Source of the DNA: Marsupella aquatica
Taxonomy: Eukaryota > Marchantiophyta
NCBI GenBank assembly: GCA_973895155.1
Contig: OZ316897.1
Location: 1,488,001-1,552,000 of the forward strand
Direction of reading: 5' to 3'
Length of the DNA stretch: 64,000 bases
In this document: piece after piece, positions 41,363 to 52,837 of the stretch
How positions within the stretch are numbered: the first letter of the stretch is position 1
Layout of the letters: every line of letters starts with the position of its first letter
Notes under the pieces: model-generated
The model's database searches: none
What the model was told of the DNA's origin: nothing
What the model saw: the letters and a program-made list of their open reading frames with translations, nothing else
Position numbers and translations under genes: made by a program

Positions 41363-41711
41363 CAGATCTTTGAAAAGAAGCCCACCACAATTAAGAACTT
41401 CGGTATTTGGGTCCACGTATCAGAGTTGTACAGGTTATCACAACATGTACTGTAAGGAATATCGTGATACCACGTTGAACGGAGCTGTAGAGCAGATGTA
41501 TGATGAGATGGCTTCTTGTCATAGAGTTCGGTTCCCTGGCGTCCAGATCATGAAGACTACGACAGTCCCTGTCTCTCTGTGCAAGCGAGAAAGTACCAAG
41601 CAGTTCTATGATTCAAAGATCAAGTTCCCCTTGACGTACTGCAAGATTCAACCTCCATCGCGAAAGCTAAAGACGACTTACAAGGCCACCAAGCCCAACA
41701 CAATTGTTTGA
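41363..41711 (+). pseudogene. Ribosomal protein eL20 (L18a) pseudogene 1
   Basis: The frame reads [16 protein letters not shown], then after a frameshift TGYHNMY and [32 protein letters not shown], and [16 protein letters not shown] with [16 protein letters not shown] to a stop. This is the C-terminal two thirds of eukaryotic ribosomal protein eL20 (also L18a), a large-subunit protein. No intron interrupts the matching part and the N-terminus is missing, so it is a truncated, probably retrotransposed or captured copy. It lies just beyond the cassette part of the CACTA element. Confidence 0.8.
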
Positions 41712-41819
41712 GTAGTGCGGGTGCAGGTTCCCAACTTTGAATCCTGGAGTTTATGTATTGAGTTTCTAGGTCAAGATGCTTAATATAGGGAAATATCAAT
41801 CTATTCATTAAAAGTGAAT

Positions 41820-42110
41820 TATTATTCAATTTATGAACATTTGGGTAACAGAAAGTGTACATTTGGCCTTCAAAAAGTGTACAATTAGGCAAGAAACAAA
41901 GTTCATTACCATCAGATGTACCACCATGTTCATCATTTGTAAATGAACTAGGATGAGACTCCTTCTAGTCAAGATCATTTTTGTTATCTCAAGTTTCCAA
42001 TTGATCATTTAGGTGTAGAGTATTATACCATAGTGTACCTTTTGGGTTTAAAAAGTGTACATTTAGAGACCAAAAAGTGAACATTTAGAGACCCAAAAGT
42101 GAACAAAATA
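41820..42110. repeat. Short AAAAAGTGTACATTT repeats
   Basis: At least five copies of an AAAAGTG(T/A)ACATTTRG-like string occur between 41,840 and 42,110. No gene is visible. Confidence 0.5.
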
Positions 42111-42685
42111 AAATACACTTTTAATGAATAGGGTGATAAATTCAATTATCACTTCGTTCCCAACTTCTATTAATTGAATATACACAAGCTGGAAGCAAGA
42201 AGACAAGCCACAATGTAGCATCTTAGCCAAACACAAACGTCTTGACAAAGCAAAACTCAGCTGGACAGAAGTCACTCAGATCCACAAAAATTTGAAGATT
42301 CACCTCCAAGCCGAAGGCCGATCACTTTAGTACAGCAGCTTCTGGACGGAACAAACTCTGCTCAGCCCCACAGAAACACAAATGTTAAGGCTCCAAGTCA
42401 GAGCTCACAAACAGAAACTCAGATAAATAACATTCATTATCTGTCCAGGTTTGTGCAAAGTGTACATATTCATTCTTCTGGAATGAACACGCAATGATCC
42501 ATGTCCTACTTGAAGGCAAAACAGACAAAAATAGACCTAACCCACTAACCAAGTAGTGTTTGACCATAGGGACAACAAATTGAAATAGAGAGAAGGCTGG
42601 CAGCCCAAGCCGGTAGTCTTCCATAGGGGAGAGAGTACGATCAAGATATCAGGTGGTCGGTCGCGCCCTACTAATGAAACTCCCA

Positions 42686-42835
42686 AGATTTATCAGATGA
42701 AGCTCTTTTCAACGAATGAGTTTCAAAGTTACCAAATGCCTGAACTCACTATATCAAGCAATTCCATGATTCGAAGATCAAGTTCCCCTTGACGTACCGC
42801 AAGATTCAACCTCCATTGCAAAAGCAGAAGACGAT
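42686..42835 (+). pseudogene. Ribosomal protein eL20 (L18a) pseudogene 2
   Basis: A second fragment: KIYQMKLFSTNE from the N-terminal half is followed after a short gap by the C-terminal [20 protein letters not shown]. The central part of the protein is deleted. The C-terminal 90 bases are very close to those of pseudogene 1 (42,760-42,830 versus 41,597-41,680), so one may derive from the other. The ORF then fuses to unrelated sequence (42,840-43,010). Confidence 0.7.
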
Positions 42836-42839
42836 TCGA

Positions 42840-43980
42840 GGATGGCTAGTAGTGAAGAATGGTAAGGTGCATTGCAGCAACAAAGGAATTGTGATAGAGA
42901 AATCTATGAAAAAAGCTGTGCGTGATGTTGTAGCAGGGAGAGACAGGATTGAGGGTTTTTACTCTGTTGTTGAGAGGAATATAGAGACATTTGGGTTCAG
43001 AGAAGTGTAATGGCAGGGTACAGAACTGGCAGCAGAGATTGACGGTGTGGGTTATCATTTTTGTTGATGAGGGAAAAAATAAAAATAGGCAATTATGTGT
43101 GTTGTGCTCGAGGCTAAACAGAGATGTGCGGAAGATGGACTCGGGCATGACAAGAAACAATGAGTGATGGCAGTGAAAGGAGATTATATGTTGGCACTAC
43201 GGAGGAGGAAATCAAATATTGGGAAACTGAGGTCGAGGAGCGACGAAGTTTAACGGCTGAAGTGGGGAAAGAATAGTATTGGGCACTGCCTTATGAGAAG
43301 TTGAGGAGTTGGAGTTACCTTTAACTGAAACGCAAGAAGATGATTTCAGCTCCAATGAGACCGATGTTGATAGGGAAGGTAACTATGGTATGAGAAGTGA
43401 GGGAGTGATTGACACACTGATGAAACAGTGGACCCGGCCTAAACCCACAGCACAGTCGCGAAACCTAGCAATGTCTCCGCTGCAACGTTTTGTGCTCGCA
43501 ATAAGCAGCGGAGACAAGATCTTTTTCAAAGCTCGATAGGATTCACTTGAAGGCCCAAGCCTGACGATGTTTGGCTCTTCCTTCTCGCTCACCAAATGCC
43601 GACACATAGGGCGCGCAACCACCATGGGGCTCAAGATGTTTGCTCAATAAGAGCTTATAAGAAAAGGAATGAAAGGGTCTTACCTTGTGAGGGTTTAATC
43701 AACTTTGCGCTCGATGATTGGATATATGTTGATAGCGTGCCCAAGGTTGTAGATTAGTAACGCGTTTGCAATCCCTTCCACCTCACCAGCTGCAGCCCAC
43801 AGTCACAGTCATTTTCAGACAAATTTGCGCTGCTGAAACTTTGAAGGAACCTAAGTAAAAAGAAACTTTGGCAACACCAGTCAAGTCACTGCGTCTTACC
43901 AACATTTACAACAAATGAAGGTCATAGGTCCCTAAAACCTGCCACTCCGCTACTCGGATGATGCAAAGGCAGACTCCCTC
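42840..43980. other. Unassigned sequence
   Basis: ORFs at 42,840-43,010 (GWLVVKNGKVHCSNKG and onward) and 43,309-43,539 are short with no recognised domain. Possibly remnants of captured exons. Confidence 0.3.
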
Positions 43981-44960
43981 AATGTTCACCCAAAATGGAA
44001 CGAAACAAACCTGAGAAGATGTGGCAGCAGAAGAAGTGGCAGCAGAAGACAAATCAGACAAGCATGAAGACATATCCAGAATGACGAGCAACGACTTACA
44101 CAACAGGTCCGAACCATGTTCACCCAAAATGGAACAAATCAAACCTCACCTCCCAATCCCATAAGCCCCGCGGGGACTGGCGCACCAGTGTCACTGCCAC
44201 TAGCCCTCACATATGAGCTGTTGTTCCGCGAGAAAAGCCAAGAGTAGAACTAATCGCACCAGTAGTGGCAGCAAAAGACAAATCAGACGAGCAATGAAGA
44301 CCCTGACAACAATGACATATCCTAGGATTGAGCAACAACTTATGCAACAATGCCAAACCTTGTTCACCCAAAATGGAACAAATCGAACCTCACCTCCCAA
44401 TCCCATAAGCCCCGCGGGGACTGGCGCACCAGTGTCACTGCCACTATCGCTCACATCTGAGCTCTTGTTTCTGCGAGAAAAGCCAAGAGTAGAACTAGTT
44501 GCACCAGTAGTGGCAGCAGAAGACGAACCTTGATCAAGCGTTGCTGCTGCGCCTGCACGCCATTGCCATCTCTAGAGCTCTCTTCTCACCTGACAAAATC
44601 AATCACCATTTGTTTTCAAGCTGGATATTGGAATCTGCATCTTTCATCCGAGGCTTTCGATCATCTGCTCTGGTCCAAAGCTCCCAAACTCGAAGACTGA
44701 GTCATTATGGGTGGCAAATGAATGAATGGGCTCAAACAAAACAAAACAAGGAATAGGGTTGTGGTATGCATTGGACAACCGTCAATGAGTGAGGAAGTTT
44801 TAGTTTGCGCGAGAAAAGCCAAGAGTAGAACTGCTCGCACTGGTACTGGCAGTAGAAGACGAATCAGACGAGCATGAAGACAACAATGACATATCCAGAC
44901 GACGAGTAGCGACTTATGCAATAGAGTCAAACCTTGATCAAGCGCTGCTGCTGTGCTTGC
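43981..44960. repeat. Diverged tandem repeats, unit about 243 bp
   Basis: GTTCACCCAAAATGGAAC occurs at 43,983, 44,119 and 44,362; AGAAAAGCCAAGAGTAGAAC occurs at 44,231, 44,477 and 44,813. The two better units (44,119-44,361 and 44,362-44,605) are about 243-246 bp apart and share CCCCGCGGGGACTGGCGCAC. Further partial units flank them. Confidence 0.75.
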
Positions 44961-45099
44961 ACACCATCGCCAAAACCTTCAGGCACGACAAATGTCCCCA
45001 TTTGCAGGTTTCACTAGCAAGTTTTTCTGAAGCAGCATCTCCAAGTTCCCGCCACCATTCGATGATCAAAGGCACTCTGCTGGCGTGTTTCACAAAACC

Positions 45100-45792
45100 C
45101 GCGCACCCTAAACTCGTGTCGAAAGGCACACTCATGCATACCTTAACACTTAATTAGTGACACTTACACCTTAACACTGAGTGACACTTAGTGAACTGAA
45201 CCCAATGAGCCTCGACCACTTTGCGTGCAATGGCCGTTAAGACGCATGTTAGTACCCTAAAGGAAATTGGACACGGGACTTTGTGAGCAAAGATTAAATG
45301 AACGCAACTGTAAACCCTTAGAAAGCAACTATAAATTAACCCTTACACATGCCACTTAGGGAGGGTGGACAAAGAATGGGGGCCAGACACTTTAGCCCTG
45401 AATTGGAACTGATGCCACCCCAATGATGTCACCCCAACCCACCCACCCCCATTCCTTCTATGTGAACCTAGTGCTTCCGACTCCGCAAGTTGCAAGTCAA
45501 GGGTTGTAAATGGAACCTTTCGTGATGTCTAGAGTGCATGTACAACTTCCTACACTCTATTTCATAATGCCGTAATGGAGAGTAGCTTATTCAACTCACA
45601 TATGACTCACCTATTAGTGTTACAATTGCTACTTTATCATAAGTTGTAGGAATGACTTTCACAAATATCCCCCAAAAATCAGTTGAAAAAATGTAACAAA
45701 CATGACTCCCCTAAACTTGGAGTCATGTATTTTTGAAAGTCTCCCGGAAGTCACAAAGCATAGGGTCTCAAAAGGGGTAGTTTTCTTCTAGT
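45100..45792. repeat. Probable right terminus of the CACTA element
   Basis: GTGACACTTA and (A)TGACTC/GAGTCAT motifs are scattered from 45,155 to 45,750, and the stretch ends in GGGTCTCAAAA then TTTTCTTCTAG (45,763-45,791). This is the inverted form of the left end at 17,015/62,416, with a doubled TTTTCTTCTAG. Confidence 0.45.
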
Positions 45793-48428
45793 TTTCTTCT
45801 AGGGATTCATCCGATTACCATGGCGGTTAATTCTCAAACACTTGTCAAGGAGCTTAAGCGGCTTTTCTCCCCAAAAGACTACCTAATACCTGCTCCATAT
45901 CATACCAGGGTCACAAAGGATTGACAAAACTTCTGAAATGTGCCTACAATGTCTAATCACTCCATACTTAAGTAGTTTCAACTCTCCACTTCTAGAGAGG
46001 TAGTCCGTTTGACTACTTTTGTACTCACACCCTTCCCCTCTCCTCTACTCCAAGGATCAGTAAGGGGGATCTCTGCTCCAAGCTGTCACCTTAGAATAGA
46101 TTCTCACACAAACACCCAAGAACCCAAAGTACTTTCCTCTTCTAGCTTAAGTCTCCTCAAGACCCTCAAAGTAGTGTTACCCCTCAACCTTACCCCCTTG
46201 GCCTTGGTTTGGGTCCACACATCCCCTTTGAGCTCTAGAGAATGCGCCTCTATCTAAGGACTCTTCCTCTTGTTCTTACTTTTTGTTAACACCACACACC
46301 AAGCAAAGTACTTTCCACCCTCAAGCTATAATCCTCTCTAAGTCTCAAAGTAGTGCTATACCTTAACCTTGCCTCCTTGGCCTTGGTTTTGTACTAGCAC
46401 ATCCCCTTCAAGCTTAGACCAAGATTATATCATAGCATGGACTCTTCTCTTGCTCTCATATACTTCAAATGCACTCACACTTAATGGTCACAATGAAGAT
46501 TGGCAAGTCTCCTTTTATTGCATCACCTTTACAACAAAAGTTCACTACACATTCTCCACACTAAGCATGGACCACCTCTCCCTTCTCAAGCTTAGCCCTA
46601 CCTTGACAAGGTAGAGATTCCACTTAAGAGATGAGACTCCCGGTCCCTAACAAAGGAAAACTTTCTTCTTATATACTATTCTCCTTCCACACCACACCAA
46701 GCTTGACCTGGGGTCCAACTACTCCTCCCCCAAGTCCTCCTAACACACAAAGTCCAACTCTATAGTTCATAGCCCACTCTACAACCTGCTGTTTGACTCC
46801 TTCCAAGCCCTGGAATATGCCACACATGAGTTGCATGCTTTGACCTCCAAACCTGCTCTCACTTATGGTCCTCCTCACCAGCTTCCCAACCCACTTGAAA
46901 GCTCGCAAAAAGAGTGAGTGAGTCTCAAGTTGTATCATGTCAAAGTTGGCTCCTTATTTACTAGTCCTTACTTACTACCCCGACCTATCAACTTACTTTC
47001 CTTACCCTAACGGCCTTGCACCTTTACCCTGAGGTACTCTCTTCTCCATGTATCCTAACTTGGGTGACACGGGTGAAAGAAGTGTCGACCTAAAAACCTG
47101 GTCTTACTTCCCCCATGCCGACTCCCGTTTGCAAGCTATGGAGACCCCCTCGTGGCCTTCGCTAAAAATATATTTGAGTGATTACTTTTCTGGGTTTCCA
47201 CCTTCGCCAAGGGGTGCCTTACCTTCCCCTAACTCAGCACAAAAACATTTGGGCCCCAACGGATACCCCTAGACAAAGTTATGCCCATTCTCCCAAGGCC
47301 TATTTTTGGTGTAAAGCGGGTGTAAGCGGCGACCCAATTACACTTGAACCTTACACGCCCCTTATGGGGATTCCACATGTCATGAGGGGAGAGTACTCTC
47401 ATTATACTCACGTTTCTTATGAAAAAGATTGATAAGGACACCAATTTTTGCAACATTTTCCTCTCTCTTGAATTCAATCTGAAACGGCAGCATTCTCTAT
47501 TGGATCGAATGACAGCAGGTCAATTGATAGCTCAGCCAGGTCTACAACACCCTTCTCAGTCCACATCCATAGCCATCCAACCTTGAAAGTGATTCAAAAT
47601 TGCAGCAGAATTTTGCAGCAGCCATAGCCCACCAATTCATAGCTTGCAGCACAACAGCAGATTTGAAGCATAGTAGCTGATTCAAAGCACAGCAGCAGCA
47701 GCAGCCATAGCTTGATTCCTTCTCAACAACTAGCTCTATTCCAATCACTTAGCCAAGCAGGTCTCTCTTCTCAATTTCGTAGCTGCCCACCTCTGCAATT
47801 TCGCAGCTAGCAACAACATCCATCAATTCAGCAGCATCAAGGCAGCAGCCAGCCAATTCTTGTGAGCATCTCATGCCTGATTAATAGCAGCACCTCTAAT
47901 CTATTGTGCCGCTGCCATAGCAGCAAGCAACCTTCCCAATTCAAAGCCAACCTCCCTATTCCAATCAGCAGCCATAGCTCACAATTCAATTTCACAGTAA
48001 TAGCTGGGTCAAGTCCTTCTCAGCAGCAGCTAGCTCAATTCAATCCCGCACCTGCCTATTCAGATCAAGAGTGGCCTATTTTGATGAGCACCAGCCCTTC
48101 AATTAGCCCACCTCGTGCATTCCTGCCCATGTCGTGCTTGCCTGACCTCGTGCTAGTCTGGTCGCACCGAGCCGAGGCCGGAAGTAAGGACGTCAGGGGA
48201 GGGAACACAATTAGGGTTAGGGCGCGCTGAGTATCGATGGCTATGGGTAACTAACGGGAAGGAAGACCAGGCAGGGGGGTAAGGATTGATTGCAAGGAAT
48301 GATGGTTCATTTGCAAGCGCAAACTAAGCAAACAACTACGTTAAGCAACTGCTGTCAGTTGCTTAGGCAAGCACTTGGGGCGGGAGCAAATACCGACTAT
48401 CAATCTCGCTATCAATTCAAAGAAGGTT
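45793..48428. other. Non-coding sequence left of the coiled-coil element
   Basis: No gene supported. It contains a diverged direct duplication (about 46,145-46,240 and 46,330-46,415; CTCAAAGTAGTG, then CCTTGGCCTTGGTTT) and a CAG/CAGCAGCC-rich stretch at 47,480-48,050. The last few hundred bases may be the 5' leader of the element starting at 48,429. Confidence 0.4.
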
Positions 48429-48776
48429 ATGAGCAACGTCAATCAAGCTGCTCATTTTTGGGGATGCCTGTTAGAACGGGCATCTGAGTACATTGGGACC
48501 TACGAGGACAAAGAATTGGAAAAAGCCGCTCGAGAATGGCAGGAGCTCGCTCAACTATGGGAGCTGCAGAAGTCTGCCTTCTTAGGAGGAGAACTCATCA
48601 CGGCTAAATTCTTGTGGACACCTACTGGCAACAAGCTAGACAACCTTTTGGTTTGTGAAAATAGAATAGTCGGCATCCGCAAAGCCATCAACCGCTGCAA
48701 CGACATTCACTGGGAGTTGAAGGGTAGCACGGAGGGGTGGACAAGGCAACCGTCCTCTGAGAAACATCCACAATAG
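48429..48776 (+). CDS. Gag-like ORF1 of the coiled-coil element
   Basis: 115 residues. I choose the ATG at 48,429 because MSNVNQAAHFWGCLLERASE resembles the start of the gag-like proteins at 8,659 and 63,683 (hydrophobic residues and FW near position 9-12, then an R/Y-rich helix); an in-frame ATG at 48,375 is possible. Further on it reads GELITAKFLWTPTGNKLDNL. The ORF2 start lies five bases after the TAG stop, as in the element at 8.7-9.1 kb. Family unknown. Confidence 0.45.
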   Translation: MSNVNQAAHFWGCLLERASEYIGTYEDKELEKAAREWQELAQLWELQKSAFLGGELITAKFLWTPTGNKLDNLLVCENRIVGIRKAINRCNDIHWELKGSTEGWTRQPSSEKHPQ

Positions 48777-48781
48777 CAGCT

Positions 48782-49189
48782 ATGAAGAGGAAGGGGGACG
48801 CCAACAAAGTGACCACCCCTACGAAGAGAACAAGGTCGGCGGCACCAAGGAAGCCAGCCAAGCAAGGGAGCAGGAGTCAGGACAAAGCTGAAGAAGAGGA
48901 GGTTGACCCCATCAATGTCGTTCCGACAAGAGATGACACCTGGAAAGGCTGGGCGGCAACCCTCCCCGAGGAAGTGCAATTACACTTTGCACGTGAAGAG
49001 GATGCATGCTTTACGGCTATGCAGACTCGGAAGTACCAGGGCTTCATGGCTGAAGCCGAAGGTGCCGGATTCAGACTTATTAGAATTTGTGGGATCATGG
49101 GAGCCCAAGACAAATTCCACAAGGGTGTATGGGAAGGATTTCTATCTCACTCCCCGGGTGATTGCCGATGGGCAATAAGACCAAAGTAG
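48782..49189 (+). CDS. ORF2 of the coiled-coil element
   Basis: 135 residues: a basic start (MKRKGDANKVTTPTKRTRSA), an acidic patch, then a globular part (PEEVQLHFAREEDACFTAMQ, KYQGFMAEAEGAGFRLIRIC). It overlaps ORF3 by 28 bases in a different frame, so frameshifting or a mutation joins them. It corresponds in position to the C-part of ORF2 at 9,103-9,870. Confidence 0.45.
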   Translation: MKRKGDANKVTTPTKRTRSAAPRKPAKQGSRSQDKAEEEEVDPINVVPTRDDTWKGWAATLPEEVQLHFAREEDACFTAMQTRKYQGFMAEAEGAGFRLIRICGIMGAQDKFHKGVWEGFLSHSPGDCRWAIRPK

Positions 49190-49712
49190 ATACCAGGAAG
49201 ACCTTGCCAGACAAGGAGTTCCGATCGTTCCCAAGGCCATCAACGAAGAATGGCTTCTTTTGGAACACCTATACCAACCTGCACATAGGAGAGATCATTG
49301 ATTTCTTGCGGGTAACCATGCACTGCAACTTGCCGAGGCCAGAGATTGGCAAGGCACAGGTCTACCTAGCGGAGAGGCCAGACCCAAGCCGGGACTACAA
49401 CGGGTACCTCCTCACCCAACTGAAGAAAATCTTGAAGGAGGAACAACAGGTGATCGGCCTGGGAAGCGTGTCCCGACTTGGCTATCACATGCCACTGTTG
49501 TGCCGGTATGCCCGAAGTCAGATCTTTGCCCCGGTACTTCCCCTGCGGGCAAGGGCACCAGAGGAGGTTTTGGAACAAAGGCCAGCACCAGAGAAGCCCA
49601 ACCAGCCCGACAGCCCAACGATCGAGTAGGTGTTTAGGCCGAGGATAGAAGACTTGCCGATGCAGCAACCAGGCATGCAGAATCTGCTGAAATTGCTGGA
49701 GAAGGAAAAGAG

Positions 49713-49745
<33 letters not shown>

Positions 49746-51852
49746 AACACCGATACTGAACACTACTCCAGAAGTCGGCCTAAGCCGACTTACAAGGGAA
49801 AACCCTTTTACCGGAGCCAAGGAAAGAAGGAGGCTGGAACACAAGCCGGGGGTTTGAATGTATGTAGGAGCCTCGAGTCCCATAGCCAAGGGAAGGCAGC
49901 CTAAGGCTCCTGTTCAAGGGGAACAAAGAGAGAAGACAGCCTGGAAGCCAAAGGAGGAACTAGGACCTGTTAGCTATGATCGGCAGGAGGCCGTGTTCAC
50001 GGCAAGACCAGGGGAGCAGCAGGGGGAGCCGGTAGTCCAAGCAGTGGAGGAGGCGGTGGAGGACTACGGCAACGATGACTTCGGCTACGGGTTGGACCAT
50101 CATGTCCCAAGAATAAGGACCTATGGCCGTTTCATCCCCACACTTCCAAGAGTAGTTCGAGGGGACCCCACCCAGCAGAACAGCCCCAAGTCTCGCCCGC
50201 CAGATGTTGCTCCCCCGAGCTTTGACGGCATAAAACAGACGGCGCAAGAATTTTAGGAGCGACTCAGGGAGGAAGAGAAGGCAGCCCTGGCTAGGGAGAA
50301 ATATTTACCAGGGGGAGAATGGCCAGAGGACATCAGGCGGCTTGCAAAAAAATGAAGCAGCCCTCCAGCCACGATAGAAGAGATCCGAAAGGTGGCTTGG
50401 GAACAAAGGCCACGGTGGTTGATGCCGATGACTTCTACTTACTCCACCTATGCTAAAGAAAGAGCCATGGATTATGGGGAGATGTGTGGGGAACTTGCAC
50501 TCAGCATCTTTGGGGAGGAGTTGGAGCAAGGACCCTTTGTCCAGAGGGAGATGTTGGAACAATGTCGATTGGAAGAAGTGGTGGCTTTGGAGAGAAGAAA
50601 GAAGGACGAGGTCATCCGACGGCTTAGGGAGAGGGAAGCCAAGGTAGAGAACCTGAAGGCGGCCAAGAAAGCCCAAGATGAGCTGCAAATTAAGCGGCAT
50701 GAGCTAAACATCATGCAGGAGCAACTAGATACCGCTCAGTCTGATAATCAGATTATCAAGGATAAACTGACTCAGACCCAAGGAGTGTTGGCTGATGCGG
50801 TCAAGGAAAGGGAGAAGTGGAAGCGGGAGCTGAGGGACGCAGAGGAGGCCCACATAGCAGCCAACAATCGGGCCATGGCAGAGACTCAGAGAAGGGAAAG
50901 GGCATTGAAAGGGGAACTCAAGGATATCCACGGAGCCCTTGAGCAGAAGGAGGCCGAGTTAGGGAAATCCTATGATCAAGGGATTATTGTGCTGCAACAG
51001 GAGCTTGCATCCCTGACGGCCAGCTTCAAGGCCGACCTACGTGAGAAAGACGACCAGCTCGATCAGACTTATGCCAAGATGAACAAAATGGAGTCTGAGG
51101 TCGTAACGGAGCTCGACAAGGAGCTGAGAGCAACCCAGGAGGAGAGGGCTACCTTAAAGAAGGAATTGGAGGAAGCCCAGAAGGAATTGGAGGAAGCCAA
51201 GAAGGAGCTAGAGGAGGCACGCAAGGACCTGGACGAAGTGCAGGAAGAGTTAGAGGAAAGCACCAGGAAGATGGAGAACTTACAATGGCGAGCCGACAAC
51301 CAAATGGAGCGGTTGAAGAAACAAGCCACAGTATTTAAGTGCTTGGCTTCATCTGGTCCAATTGGGGCAACCAAGCTGCCAGGAATAGTACTGGCCGAAG
51401 GACAAGCCGTGACACTCACACCCGTGCCGGAGATAAGTGGCAAGGGGAAGGGACCAACTGCCAAAACAAGGAAGAAGAAGAAGCGGAAACCTGCTGGGTC
51501 AGGGAGTAATGCAGCTTCTCAAGCCGTCGTGACAGAGGAGGTACAACCGGCGCCAACCTCGGGCAGGATCACGGTAGATCCAACCCTAGAAGGCGAAGAT
51601 GGCAAGGCCAAGGCCAGAACAACCAGTGATGAAGCCGGGGTATCGGATCCTCCACTAGAACAGGTTGGGGAGGCCGTGACCGTATCGGAGGCCATGGCCG
51701 ATGCTGAGACCAAAGCCAAGCGTGGACTCAGTCAGGCCGATGGAGAGTTGACTGGGTTTGGGGCAAGTAATCTGTCAGAGAACGGACCGACGGCAGTGGC
51801 TGCAGAGGAAGCGTTGGGGGCGACCATTGAGGACCAGCCACCGCTACCATGA
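49162..51852 (+). pseudogene. Coiled-coil protein ORF3, long copy
   Basis: One frame of about 896 codons with four stops: TAG 49,627-49,629, TGA 49,855-49,857 (CGA in the nested copy), TAG 50,254-50,256 (CAG in the nested copy), and a TGA near 50,353-50,357. The N-part (FFWNTYTNLHIGEIIDFLRV, NGYLLTQLKKILKEEQQ) is globular. The conserved middle has HHVPRIRTYGRFIPTLPRVV. From 50,520 to 51,350 it is a continuous coiled coil including a KKELEEAQ/KKELEEAR repeat. A KTRKKKKRKPAG nuclear signal follows, then an acidic tail. No enzymatic motif. It may be the structural protein of a non-autonomous retroelement. Confidence 0.55.
49713..49745. repeat. (CGGCAA)n hexanucleotide repeat
   Basis: Five tandem CGGCAA units, encoding an alternating Thr-Ala run within ORF3. 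Confidence 0.85.
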
Positions 51853-52744
51853 CGGTGGTGGAGGGCCGCTCCTTTTAAGGATGGCAGACATGGAGGGAGG
51901 AGGCGTGAGTGGGCAGGGTGGGCTCAGATCTCCAAGTTTAGAATTAGGATCATGACCAAGAGGCGGCCCTGGCACTTAGCTTAGTGGGATTGCGGATTCA
52001 CTGGTAAGAGCAACACTTGTGCTCCTGCCTCGCTGTACATAGGTAGATTACAGTTAGGTAGATTAGGCTTACGCTGCAAGGAATTAGGCGGATCCACTAC
52101 CAGGATAAGTACCTGGGCAGCGGGGAGTTCAGGGCCTTCTTCCTTAGCAAGTTTTTAGTGCACCAGTAGGGCTGGGATCAAGTAGTTAAAGAAGCTCTCG
52201 GTTAGTTATACTGTGACCCTTGTGTATATTCATGTTTCCTCATACCTAAGAGATGAATAGAGTTGGCCTCACGGCTTAGTTCGCAGATCTTGTGTATGAG
52301 AAGTACTGTTTGTATGGCAAGTGCATGGTATAACTCAGTCAGAAGAAGTCATTTTGCTATTTGTGTGTTGCATTAACTTGTTTGAAGATTGCCCACATCA
52401 ACCAAGAGGGGAGTAAGCAAGGTAGTAAGAGTTGGATGTGTCGAGTTGAGAGAGGTCTTAGCGGCTTACCCAAGCCAGTTGGGGATCATTTTGGCGGCGG
52501 AATCCAAACATACCTAAAGAAAAGGAGAGGAAGAGAAGGGAAGGCATAGAATAGGCCGGCTACGTATCTCATGACCCGATGAAGGATCTGTCCAGTATAT
52601 GTGTGTAAAATGTTAGTAGAAGGAAGTTAGGAACGTCCCGTGCCGCTAAGCCGCGGAACCGACCTCGCCAAGAGCAAAACCTGTGGGAATCGGCTTGTGT
52701 AGGGGGGGTTTCTTGGGTTTAGGGAGCCATGGGATGCACCACAC
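51853..52744 (+). other. 3' region of the coiled-coil element
   Basis: Non-coding, collinear with 21,842-22,759 and clearly similar over its whole length despite no ORF. Ends in the shared CACCACAC boundary. Confidence 0.55.
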
Positions 52745-52837
52745 GTACCATTGCGGGTTGGCCTCAGCTAGCGACTTTGCTAGATGATTCCGATGGATAG
52801 AAATTGAAGCCAAAATTGAAGGGCAGAACTAGACATA
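52745..52837 (-). pseudogene. Gag-like fragment of a reverse-oriented LTR element
   Basis: The minus strand from the ATG at 52,837 reads MSSSALQFWLQFLSIG and then hits a TAG, matching the gag-like starts at 63,683 and 8,659. It is cut by the end of the coiled-coil element at 52,744. Confidence 0.55.

Larger units (their letters stand above)
17015..45792 (-). mobile_element. CACTA (En/Spm-like) transposon with nested insertions
   Basis: The left end at 17,015 reads CACTAGAAGAATCCGAGG and is followed by TTGAGACC. The same type of end (CACTAGAAGAAACTGGGCC, then TTTTGAGACC) occurs at 62,416. A probable right end lies at 45,763-45,792, where GGGTCTCAAAA is followed by TTTTCTTCTAGT, the reverse complement with a damaged last base. 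Between them lie minus-strand transposase genes (17.9-27.0 kb), the F-box, BRCT, PHD and Cys-rich genes, a nested coiled-coil element and a nested gypsy element. About 16.6 kb would remain without the two nested insertions. Pairing of the ends is inferred; the transposase content is clear. Confidence 0.5.
48429..52744 (+). mobile_element. Coiled-coil element, long copy
   Basis: Contains three successive ORFs and a 0.9-kb 3' region, with the right end (GGGTTTCTTGGGTTTAGGGA then CACCACAC) shared with 22,759. It inserted into the gag-like ORF of a reverse-oriented LTR element: right of 52,744 the sequence continues as GTACC...GCGGGTTG, as in the intact copy at 63,590. The left boundary is not determined and probably lies upstream of 48,429. 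No pol domain. Confidence 0.55.

Noticed and set aside
45810-45830. Another LTR start, from the string ATGGCGGTTAAT shared with 8,190
   Set aside because: Similarity does not extend beyond about 12 bases and no other landmark of the LTR family follows.
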